Part shown: one piece after another, positions 7,835-14,164 of the stretch | Position numbering within the stretch: the stretch's first letter is position 1 | Layout: every line of letters begins with the position of its first letter | From: UBA5018 sp044375975 | GTDB taxonomy: Bacteria > Cyanobacteriota > Cyanobacteriia > PCC-6307 > Cyanobiaceae | DNA length: 16,743 nucleotides | Assembly: GCA_044375975.1 (NCBI GenBank) | Contig: JBILLQ010000073.1 | Span: 1 to 16,743 of the forward strand | Direction: 5' to 3' | Translations under genes and position numbers: made by a program | The notes under the pieces: generated by a model | Database searches by the model: none | Told to the model about the DNA's origin: nothing | What the model saw: only the letters and a program-made list of their open reading frames with translations

Positions 7835-7872
7835 ATGGTTACAGTATTAACTTAGGTAATACGACCCAGAAA

Positions 7873-9168
7873 TCACTTCATTGCCTTAATTTTGAGGCCA
7901 TCGAGATAGGCTTTTGGATTGCTGGGGTCAAACTTGACGCCATCAAAAAACACCTCTACGCCGCGGGAATCGCTGGCCGGACCACTACCGAAGCCATTGG
8001 CCTTGGCGGCGGCGCGCCACAAATCGGAACGGTTCACCTTGTTTACCAGGCCCTTGATATCTGTGCCCTTGGGCAGGTAGCCCCAGCGAATGTCTTCGGT
8101 TACGAACCAGGTGTCATGGCTCTTGTAGGGGAAGGAGGCGTTGTTGCTCCAGAACTTCATCGTATAGGGGGATTTTGTTACCTTGCGGCCATCGCCATAA
8201 TCCACAGTGCCCTGTAGGCGGGGCAGGATGTCATCAATGCTGGCTTTTACGTACTTGTCTTCGGCGAGGATTTTCGCCAGTTCAGGGGTGTTGGCTGGGT
8301 TCTCGGCCCATTTTTGGGCCTGTTGCACGGCCATCAGCAGCCTCAGGGCGGCGTTGGGGTTTTTCTTTACCCAGTCGGCCCGCATGGCGAAGGCCTTCTC
8401 GGGGTGCTGCTTCCAGATTTCGCCTGTCTGGGCGGCCGTGTAGCCGATTTTTTTGTTTACCAGGCGCTCGTTCCAGGGTTCGCCAACGCAGAAGGCGTCC
8501 ATGGTTCCAGACTGCATGTTCGCCACCATCTGTGGCGGTGGGATCACCACCAGATCAGCTTGTTTATTGGGGTCAACGCCATTGGCCGCCAGCCAGTAGC
8601 GCGTCCACAGGTCGTGGTTGCCGCCGGGGAAGGTGACGGCAACTTTGAACTTGTCACCGGTGGCATTTTTCTTGGCTACCGCCGCCGCCAATCCTGGAGA
8701 CTTGGCTTTGAACTTGGCGGGCAGGAATTCCTTGGATACCGAAATTGCCTGCCCCTGGGTATTTAGCCGCGCCAGAATATTCATCGGCACCGGTTTCTTG
8801 CTCTTGCTGATCGCCCCGGTGGTCAGCAGGTAGGGCATCGGGCTGAGGATGTGGGCCCCATCGATGCCGCCGCCAGCGCTGCCCAGCTCCAGGTTGTCGC
8901 GGGTGACGGCCCAGGAGGTTTGTTTTTTGAGCTCCACGCCGGTCATGCCCGCCTTGGCGAAGAAGCCCTTCTCCTTGGCGATGATCAGCGGGGCGGCGTC
9001 CGTGAGGGCGATGAAGCCCAGCTCCACCGAGGTGGTTTCCGGCTTGCCCGGGGCGGCCTGGGCCGGCAGGGGGGCCAGCAGGCCGGCGAGGGTACCCAGT
9101 TGCAGGGCGGCACCGGTGGTGGCGGCAAGCCCGGAGAGCACGAATTGTCGACGCGTGAGACTGAACAT
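7873..9168 (-). CDS. nrtA: Nitrate/nitrite-binding periplasmic protein
   Basis: This 431-residue solute-binding subunit captures nitrate and nitrite and delivers them to NrtB. The ATG at 9168 is used; one codon upstream is a TTG. The N-terminus has a twin-arginine motif TRRQFVLSG (5-13), a hydrophobic stretch, and a likely signal-peptidase site after PAQA (about 35-38). There is no lipobox cysteine, unlike the NrtA lipoprotein of other cyanobacteria. From memory of the Synechocystis NrtA structure, nitrate contacts are Trp102, Gln155, His196 and Lys269. Here Trp86, Gln140, His185 (PGGNHDLW) and Lys258 (HPEKAF) sit at matching places, which favours nitrate over the bicarbonate-binding CmpA. 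First gene of the nrt operon, downstream of the NtcA box at 9372-9385. Confidence 0.94.
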   Translation of the reverse strand: MFSLTRRQFVLSGLAATTGAALQLGTLAGLLAPLPAQAAPGKPETTSVELGFIALTDAAPLIIAKEKGFFAKAGMTGVELKKQTSWAVTRDNLELGSAGGGIDGAHILSPMPYLLTTGAISKSKKPVPMNILARLNTQGQAISVSKEFLPAKFKAKSPGLAAAVAKKNATGDKFKVAVTFPGGNHDLWTRYWLAANGVDPNKQADLVVIPPPQMVANMQSGTMDAFCVGEPWNERLVNKKIGYTAAQTGEIWKQHPEKAFAMRADWVKKNPNAALRLLMAVQQAQKWAENPANTPELAKILAEDKYVKASIDDILPRLQGTVDYGDGRKVTKSPYTMKFWSNNASFPYKSHDTWFVTEDIRWGYLPKGTDIKGLVNKVNRSDLWRAAAKANGFGSGPASDSRGVEVFFDGVKFDPSNPKAYLDGLKIKAMK

Positions 9169-9371
9169 CAACGGTAAAAGCGGTGGAAGCGAATGGATCC
9201 GATCCAGCCGATGCCTGCCGCATCAGCTGAACCAGAAAGGGGGATCGGTGCCTGACTGCCTATCAAGACAGAGGGTCTCCGCAGCGGATAACACTGCAAC
9301 TGCGGGGACTGGGGCTGGCGCACAGGCTGACCAACGCAATTAAGGAGACCACGCCAGGGCACATGCCGGTC

Positions 9372-9385
9372 GTAACCGTTGTTAC
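9372..9385 (-). promoter_or_regulatory. NtcA-binding box
   Basis: GTAACCGTTGTTAC is a perfect match to the NtcA consensus GTA-N8-TAC and a perfect 5-bp inverted repeat (GTAAC/GTTAC). It sits about 200 bp upstream of the nrtA ATG, in a gap where only minus-strand nrtA can be the target. It should act as an activator site for nitrogen-starvation-induced transcription of the nrt operon. A Crp-family protein with an NtcA-like recognition helix is encoded at the end of the same operon and might also bind here. Confidence 0.85.
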
Positions 9386-9401
9386 GGACAGCCACTTTTT
9401 A

Positions 9402-9421
9402 GGCTTTCCGATGCGAAAGCC
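9402..9421. other. Perfect hairpin after the TrpD2-like gene
   Basis: GGCTTTC (9402-9408) and GAAAGCC (9415-9421) form a 7-bp stem with a 6-nt loop, 40 bp after the TrpD2-like stop codon. On the minus strand it is followed by TAAAAAG rather than a T tract, so it is a structure of unknown role, not a classic terminator. Confidence 0.6.
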
Positions 9422-9460
9422 GCTGGGCTGATCTCCCTGCCAGCTATCCCTGCTAGCTCT

Positions 9461-10552
9461 TCATGGCGCCACCGGCGCCACTCCCGCCAGGGCCAGGCGC
9501 CGCTGTTCGCCGCTGCGGGCCGCCAGCAGCGCCCTGGCCTGATCCAGGGCCGCCTCCAGGGATTGGAAGCCGCCGGCAAACCAGAGGTAGGCCCCCAGGT
9601 TCCACACCAGCGCTTCTGCTAGGGGGCCACTACCCCGCAGGGCGGCCAGGGCCTGTTCCCGCCAGGTTTCCAGTCCAGTCCAGGGCTGATCGGGGCCGCT
9701 GATGCCATGCTCCCGGGGGTGCAGCAGCACCCTCTCCTGCCGTTCGCCCCACACCCTTGCCGTGATCCCGGCCCTGCTGGTGGGCAGATCGGTGGAACCC
9801 TCCAATCCCTTAACGGTAAGCAGGTCGTTTTCACCTGACTGGCGCAGGGCTTGCCAGGCGCGGATTTCGGTGGGGGGATGCACGAAGCCACTCACCAGCA
9901 GGTGCTCGCCCCGGTGCGGTGTCCAGAGCAGCTCCAGGCTGGCTACTGGTGGGCGTTTGCCGATGGCGTCCCGCACCGCCACCATTTTTTCGGCGGCCTG
10001 GAAGTGATCCGGTTGATGGGTTACGGCCAGCCCCCAGCTATCCAGTTTTCTCTGCACTTCGGCCAGGGAGAGGCCCCGCCAGTGGATGCCCAGCGCCTCG
10101 AACAGGTCCGCCAGGGTGACGCCGTACTTCACCGGCATCGAATCGCCGCCGTGCAGGATCACCGGCAGGCCCGCGGCGGCGAGGTTGAGGACCACCAGAG
10201 GAAGTAGAGGCGCCGTGCGGGCGCGGCCGTCGTAGGGCACCCCAAAGCAGATCGCCCTGGTGGCGGTGGTGAGGGTGGGCCCATGCTGGCGGTAGCTGTG
10301 GAGCATGCCGCAGAGTTCTTCGGGGGAGGGACGGCGGATGCGGTGGGCGATCAAAAATGCCCCCAACTGGGCTTCTGCCACCTCGCCGGCCAGGATCAGG
10401 TCCATGGCCTCCTTGGCCTCCTCAATGCTGAGGCCGGTGCTGGTGTGTTCGCCGCTGCCAACCTTGCCGATGAACTCCCGGAACCGCAGCCTGGCTGGGG
10501 AGAGGGGGGCCCTATTGCTCCCGGAACCGGGCTGCGGGAGCGATTGCGACAC
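9461..10552 (-). CDS. TrpD2-like (anthranilate phosphoribosyltransferase-related) protein
   Basis: This 363-residue protein has the fold signature of the glycosyltransferase-3/TrpD family. A helical N-terminal domain (about 20-95) includes EEAKEAMDLILAGEV and QLGAFLIAHRIR. The central part has LHGGDSMPVKYGVTLADLFEALGI (133-156), which corresponds to the TrpD glycine-rich block. The classic PRPP-binding GTGGD motif is missing; residues 105-113 read VPYDGRART. It is therefore unlikely to be the tryptophan-pathway TrpD and resembles the TrpD2/YbiB branch, whose members bind nucleic acid; that function is only inferred. The start is a GTG at 10552; no better in-frame ATG lies upstream. From memory, related genes occur near nitrite-reductase clusters in picocyanobacteria, which would fit the nrt neighbours. 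Confidence 0.75.
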   Translation of the reverse strand: MSQSLPQPGSGSNRAPLSPARLRFREFIGKVGSGEHTSTGLSIEEAKEAMDLILAGEVAEAQLGAFLIAHRIRRPSPEELCGMLHSYRQHGPTLTTATRAICFGVPYDGRARTAPLLPLVVLNLAAAGLPVILHGGDSMPVKYGVTLADLFEALGIHWRGLSLAEVQRKLDSWGLAVTHQPDHFQAAEKMVAVRDAIGKRPPVASLELLWTPHRGEHLLVSGFVHPPTEIRAWQALRQSGENDLLTVKGLEGSTDLPTSRAGITARVWGERQERVLLHPREHGISGPDQPWTGLETWREQALAALRGSGPLAEALVWNLGAYLWFAGGFQSLEAALDQARALLAARSGEQRRLALAGVAPVAP

Positions 10553-10841
10553 GCCACAGGAACATCACTGCAGCCATTCTCGGACCTGATCTGAACCAGC
10601 TTGATCTGAACCAGTTGTGACTGCGATCGGCCGCTGAAGCGGCCAGGTGCTCTGGACTGGCCATGGTGGCTCCCCACTCAGCCCAATAGTGGCAGCTTGT
10701 AAATAAAATCAAGAGGGTAAAGAGTATTTTTACCTGCTCATACTTTGAATGTTTATGGGTTATTTACTTTGCATTGGACGTGAGGCTTTTCCTGGGTTTG
10801 TACGCCCGGCCTGGGTTCGGGCTGGGCGGGTCACTTTGGCT
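10553..10841. other. AT-rich intergenic region upstream of the TrpD2-like gene
   Basis: No gene is supported. It holds two 15-bp direct repeats containing TGATCTGAACCAG (10587 and 10602). An AT-rich stretch at about 10697-10775 is the likeliest promoter location for the minus-strand TrpD2-like gene. Within it GTAAA and TTTAC form a small inverted repeat with a 7-nt spacer (10718-10734); its half-site spacing is wrong for NtcA. Confidence 0.45.
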
Positions 10842-11186
10842 TCAGTTCTCCAGGCGCCGGCTGCCGCTGCGCCTAATCGGCTGGGCGCTGGGGCCATGGC
10901 TGGGGCTATGGCTGGAGCTATGGCTCGGGCTATGACTGGAGCTATTGCCGGAGCTATTGGCGGTGGTGGTTTCGCGGCGGAAGAGGCCGTTGAGGTAGTG
11001 CTGGGCTACGGCACGGTTATTGCAACCCTGTTGAAAAAGAAAGCCGGCTAGGGCTGCTTGCATCAGCCGGTATTGATCCCATTGGGGGTGGCTGGAAATG
11101 AAATCGCCCATAGCCAGATATAGATCTTCCGGAAACTCGTTTACTACACTCACGTAGGCGGGGGCGATGTCTGGGATCTGGTTCAT
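10842..11186 (-). CDS. DUF2811-type small protein with Ser/His repeat tail
   Basis: This 114-residue protein has two parts. Residues 10-70 resemble the cyanobacterial DUF2811 family: an FPEDLYLAMGDFISSHPQWD segment followed by a predicted helix and RAVAQHYLNGLF. DUF2811 has no known function; this match is from memory. Residues 77-100 are a low-complexity tail built from a four-residue SHSP/SHSS pattern, encoded by six copies of a 12-bp repeat. The start at ATG 11186 is chosen because the conserved part begins there; the frame is open to 11363, but that part is unlike any protein I know. No Shine-Dalgarno sequence is seen. The opposite strand is also open here, but its Ala/Gly/Met composition follows from the repeat. 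It stands alone, upstream of the TrpD2-like gene. Confidence 0.65.
   Translation of the reverse strand: MNQIPDIAPAYVSVVNEFPEDLYLAMGDFISSHPQWDQYRLMQAALAGFLFQQGCNNRAVAQHYLNGLFRRETTTANSSGNSSSHSPSHSSSHSPSHGPSAQPIRRSGSRRLEN
10893..10964. repeat. 12-bp in-frame tandem repeat, six copies
   Basis: GC(C/T)AT anchors recur at 10893, 10905, 10917, 10929, 10941 and 10953, exactly 12 bp apart, with unit close to GCTATGGCTGGA. On the minus strand each unit adds four residues (SHSP-like) to the tail of the DUF2811-type protein, so copy-number change would alter tail length without a frameshift. Confidence 0.85.
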
Positions 11187-11485
11187 GCGGCACTCGGCTG
11201 CTGGACTGATCCCATAAGGCCATGCCAGCAGCTCTGGCGTCAAAGGGCGGTCGCCAGGGAGAGATCGGCGAGACACTGGCTGGGAATTATGGACCTGACT
11301 GGCGGAACTGGCCGTGGGGCCCAAGGCTCGCCCAGATGGAAGTATGTAGTTGCGTAGCGTCAAGTGGAGAGAGCACTCTCCGCAGGATCAGCTCCGTTTT
11401 GGCACTCTGGCAGCCCTTGACGGGGCAGCATCTGTGGAAAAAGAGCCGTTTTTCTGTGGAAAACAGGGTTGGGCTCGGGAAAAAG

Positions 11486-11699
11486 TCACTGCTCAGCGTT
11501 GCTGATCAATCGCTGCCGCAACAGCAGCAGTGCCAATAGCCCCTGTTCACGGCTGACGCCGGCGGTACCGGCGAGCCAAGGGGGCTTCGGCGGATCAGGG
11601 CAGCTGCTGGAGAGCAACCAGCTGGGCCATCAGTCCCAACCCAGCCCTTGCCAATAAAAAAGCAGCTGACCCACCAATAGCAAATCCTATTAGTAACAC
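11486..11699 (-). pseudogene. Frameshifted small hydrophobic protein remnant
   Basis: On the minus strand, from a GTG at 11699, the sequence reads VLLIGFAIGGSAAFLLARAG and then MAQLVALQQLP before a TGA at 11597-11595. One frame over, the reading continues without a break as PDPPKPPWLAGTAG and then VSREQGLLALLLLRQRLI, ending at 11486. Removing one C from the CCC run at about 11598-11600 joins the two into one protein of about 70 residues with a membrane-like N-terminal segment and a second hydrophobic stretch. The amino-acid composition looks like real cyanobacterial coding sequence. I recognise no family. The frame extends upstream of 11699 without a standard start codon, so the true N-terminus is unclear. 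It could be a decayed gene, or an intact gene with a sequencing error in the C run. Confidence 0.42.
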
Positions 11700-11792
11700 C
11701 CAAAATAAACTTTTCGTTTCTAAATTGTGTGAATCGCCACAGGTGGGGCCTAAATTGATAGGTCTTGATTTTTGGCTTGTTTGGTTTATTCT

Positions 11793-11940
11793 GAGGATTC
11801 ATTCGGAGGATTCATGCGGAGGATTCAGGTGGGCGGTTCAGATGGGTGGTTCAGGTGGATGGCTCAGGTGGATGGCTCAGATTGATAGTTCAGGCGAATA
11901 GTTCAGATGGATAGTTCAGGTGAATAGTTCAGGTGGTTTG
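11793..11940. repeat. 13-bp tandem repeat array, eleven copies
   Basis: A TTCA or CTCA anchor recurs with an exact 13-bp period at 11798, 11811, 11824, 11837, 11850, 11863, 11876, 11889, 11902, 11915 and 11928. Typical units are TTCAGGTGGATGG and TTCAGATGGATAG. Period 13 is not a multiple of three and no frame stays open, so it is non-coding. Left units (GGATTCATGCGGA type) have drifted from the right ones. Confidence 0.92.
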
Positions 11941-12277
11941 GTGGTGATAGCTCGACGGCTGGATATGCCTGGGCGCGGTAACTCGTTAGCTGGGCTATCG
12001 TTAACTAAATAGCCGGCGATTGTTGGTGGCTTGGAAGCTGCAACTCATTCATTAATTGGCTACTTATTGATTAACCAGCTTTTGTTGTTTAATGGTGGGT
12101 GATTTGGTGGCGATTTCTCCTGGTCTTGCTCGGTTGGGATCGCTGGTAATGGCCATACTTGGCTGGCGTGGCGGCGTCAGCTGGCAGCTGGCTAGTTGCC
12201 ATCTGCTGACAAGCGATCCCGAAATCGTTGATTAGCCCCCACCATGGGGTGAAGGTGATAAGAGGATCAGCTGCGCC

Positions 12278-13372
12278 ATGGCATCAATTCCCCAGCAACT
12301 AGCCAAGCTGATGCGGCTGATCCCCGAGCAACTGCGCAATTTGGTGACGGGTGCTGATTCCAGTACATCTGCCGAGGACACCCCAGCGGCCGATGCAGTT
12401 GCTGCTGCAGGGGCAGCTGCTCAGCCCGCACCTGAAGCTGGATTGGCTGGCCTGGCTTTGGAGCAGCAGCAGGCTGACGCCATTACCCAGCTGGTGTTCC
12501 TGCCACGGGATCACCAGTGGGCCTATTGCTTCTGGACCATCAGCGCCAGCGATAAAGCCCGGGCCCAGGCCGCCGCTGCCGGCAGCCTCTGCCTGCGGCT
12601 GGCCGATGTGACGGGCCTGGCCAACCCAGAGGCCAAACCCCATGCCCTGCGCGAGGTGATCGTGGCGGCCGATGCCCATGAATGGTTCATGCCTGTGCCT
12701 CTCGCCGATCGCGATTACCGGGTGGAACTGGGATATCGGCTCAATGGCGGCGGTTGGCTGTCGCTGGCCTTCTCCGCCGTGGCCCGTATGCCGGCGGATG
12801 TGGTGGCTAAAGGAATTGCTCAGCAATTTGAACCATTTTCTTTAGATCTGGGAGTTGTTAGCATCCCTACCAATCCTGCCGAGCCGCCTAGCTCCAGCGG
12901 CGGCGTGCTGCACGAGCAGTTATATCAGCAAGCAACTGGTGGCATGCGGCTTAAATCGCGGGGTTCAGAAGCTTTTCATGAGTTTGATTTAGAGCTAAGC
13001 GAGGGTGATACTGCCGCCTCAGCTAACCTAAACGACTCCGGAGCAGGTGTTTGGGCCAGCGGCCGCAATGAATCAGGGGCAGGCGGTGTAGCTAGACCTC
13101 GCTCTTTCTGGCTGGTGGCTGATGCTGAACTGATCGTCTATGGCGCCACCGACCCCTCCGCCACGCTCACCATTGGCGATCAGGTGGTGCCGCTCAAATC
13201 AGATGGCACTTTCCGCATGCATGTACCATTCAAAGATGGCCAGCAGCTATATCCCATTTTCGCGGTGGCAGCCGATGGCGATCAAAAGCGTTCAATCTCC
13301 CTGGAATTCACTAGAGCTACGCCCCACGCCAATGTGAACAGCAAATCTGATGCTGTCACCCAGTGGCTTTGA
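12278..13372 (+). CDS. DUF4912 domain-containing protein
   Basis: This 364-residue protein of unknown function is recognisable as DUF4912. LPRDHQWAYCFWTIS (75-89) and the following LCLRLADVT (104-112), EWFMPVPLADRDYRVELGY (135-153) and FSAVARMP (165-172) form the conserved domain. A C-terminal block RPRSFWLVADAELIVYGATDP (273-293), then LTIGDQVVPLKSDGTFRMHVPF (297-318), is the second conserved part typical of cyanobacterial members; it looks like a beta-sandwich-type region. An Ala/Pro-rich linker (27-56) and a Ser/Gly/Asn-rich linker (200-272) separate the parts. No signal peptide is seen. The start ATG at 12278 has AGAGGA about 12 nt upstream. It is monocistronic, followed by a pseudogene. 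Confidence 0.85.
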   Translation: MASIPQQLAKLMRLIPEQLRNLVTGADSSTSAEDTPAADAVAAAGAAAQPAPEAGLAGLALEQQQADAITQLVFLPRDHQWAYCFWTISASDKARAQAAAAGSLCLRLADVTGLANPEAKPHALREVIVAADAHEWFMPVPLADRDYRVELGYRLNGGGWLSLAFSAVARMPADVVAKGIAQQFEPFSLDLGVVSIPTNPAEPPSSSGGVLHEQLYQQATGGMRLKSRGSEAFHEFDLELSEGDTAASANLNDSGAGVWASGRNESGAGGVARPRSFWLVADAELIVYGATDPSATLTIGDQVVPLKSDGTFRMHVPFKDGQQLYPIFAVAADGDQKRSISLEFTRATPHANVNSKSDAVTQWL

Positions 13373-13423
13373 CCAGTGGGGTGATTAACTGATATGAGCT
13401 CTGAGGGATTCGGGTGAAGGTAA

Positions 13424-13924
13424 ACGGAATTAGTCGGCGGAGAATCATTTAATTACCTGGCCAGCCACTACCGGCTCAAAATTCCGGAGTGGCATCGGTT
13501 GCGGGTATATTTTTGGCTGGATACCTCCAGGCCACCATCCGCCCCAGCGAGCAGGGTGAGCAACGGCAAGCAAGGATCAATCAAGCAATACCTTCATAAC
13601 TGGTATCGCTCCCCCGCCCTGCAGCGCCTGCAGTAGAAAGAGAATCGTTATGCCGATCAGATCGGCGTGTCTCCAGCAGGGATAAGTGTTCGCAATTTCA
13701 AGTCCCGTTGGGGATCTTGCGATAAGCAGGGGAAGCTGGTGTTTAATTGGAACATAATCAAGGCACCCCATGCCATCGCCGATTATGTGGTGGTCCATGA
13801 GTTGTGCCATCTGATCCACCTGAACCATTTCTGGCAGTTCTGGCAGCTGGTGAGTAGGCACGACCCAACCTACGCCGATCACTGGCAGTGGCTGAAAGAA
13901 CAGGGGGCAGGATTGCTGTTATGA
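13424..13924 (+). pseudogene. YgjP/DUF45-type zinc metalloprotease, broken by in-frame stop
   Basis: The frame reads VGGESFNYLASHYRLKI from 13433, then a diverged middle, then YLHNWYRSPALQRLQ before a TAG at 13634-13636. It continues in the same frame with ADQIGVSPAGISVRNFKSRW and GSC, and the zinc motif HELCHLIHLNH. This order (GEsFxYLGrxYRL, YRxxA, SVRxxKSRWGSC, VVHELCHL, then NH-FW and W at the end) is that of YgjP-like DUF45 (M48-related) metallopeptidases. The first 80 or so residues of the family are missing, and no start codon exists for the upstream part (TAA at 13421). A GTG at 13667 could start an 85-residue C-terminal piece holding the HExxH site, but this lacks the N-terminal fold. 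I call it a pseudogene; stop readthrough or a short live fragment is less likely. Confidence 0.8.
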
Positions 13925-14164
13925 CAATCATCTGCAATTGCAATAATTTGCCATTGCAATCATCATTAAATGGCAAGGTCAATTCGGTGGATGGCGTAAT
14001 CGCTAGGCCAAGGAGAGCTAAAGGCAGAGAATTCAAGTCGCGCTCAAGCCATGGCAACCAATAAAAAAAGCGCCCCCGCAGGAGCGCCGATAAAAGAAAC
14101 TAAAGGATGCAGTCTTCGTTGGGCTGAGATAAAGGGAGCCTGGCGAGCAAGCCCCCTGTCAAAC
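13925..14164. other. Intergenic region 3' of groL
   Basis: This stretch lies between the metalloprotease remnant and the end of groL. Other than the groL terminator at 14063-14088, I see no gene. TGCAATTGCA-like alternation near 13932-13962 gives a loose inverted pattern of CAATTGC/GCAATCATC type, of no clear role. Confidence 0.4.
14063..14088 (-). terminator. Intrinsic terminator of groES-groL
   Basis: On the minus strand GCGCTCC, loop TGCG, then GGGGCGC (one G-T wobble) forms a 7-bp GC-rich stem. Seven T residues (14069-14063) follow directly. It starts about 77 bp after the groL stop. Confidence 0.85.

Larger units (their letters stand above)
9169..9460 (-). promoter_or_regulatory. nrtA upstream region and leader
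   Basis: This non-coding stretch lies between the TrpD2-like stop and the nrtA start. Read on the minus strand it has, in order, a 7-bp hairpin GGCTTTC/GAAAGCC (9421-9402), the NtcA box (9385-9372), a weak -10 candidate TTAATT (9343-9338), and a leader of roughly 160 nt. The -10 candidate begins 28 nt past the box, farther than the usual 22 or so, so the true start site is uncertain. I looked for a glutamine-riboswitch core in the leader and saw none. Confidence 0.6.
11187..12277. other. 1.1-kb largely non-coding region
   Basis: I find no intact gene. The region holds a frameshifted remnant of a hydrophobic small protein on the minus strand (11486-11699) and an 11-copy 13-bp array (11793-11940). 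A 6-bp hairpin GGCTAT/ATAGCC lies at 11993-12014. The last 30 bp act as leader for the DUF4912 gene, with AGAGGA at 12260-12265. Base composition between about 11650 and 12120 is visibly richer in A and T than the flanking genes. Confidence 0.55.

Noticed and set aside
10717..10735. Possible NtcA box GTA...TAC upstream of the TrpD2-like gene
   Set aside because: The half-sites are 11 bases apart instead of 8.
10749..11051. 100-residue plus-strand frame with an Ala/Gly/Met repeat
   Set aside because: The repeat is the complement of the 12-bp repeat in the DUF2811-type gene, and the rest shows no family features.
11506..11802. 98-residue minus-strand frame from an ATG at 11802
   Set aside because: It is Cys/Trp-rich without family features, and the neighbouring frames give the more protein-like split hydrophobic sequence.
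11793..11940. Possible CRISPR array
   Set aside because: Repeats are directly adjacent 13-mers with no unique spacers, and no cas gene is in the window.
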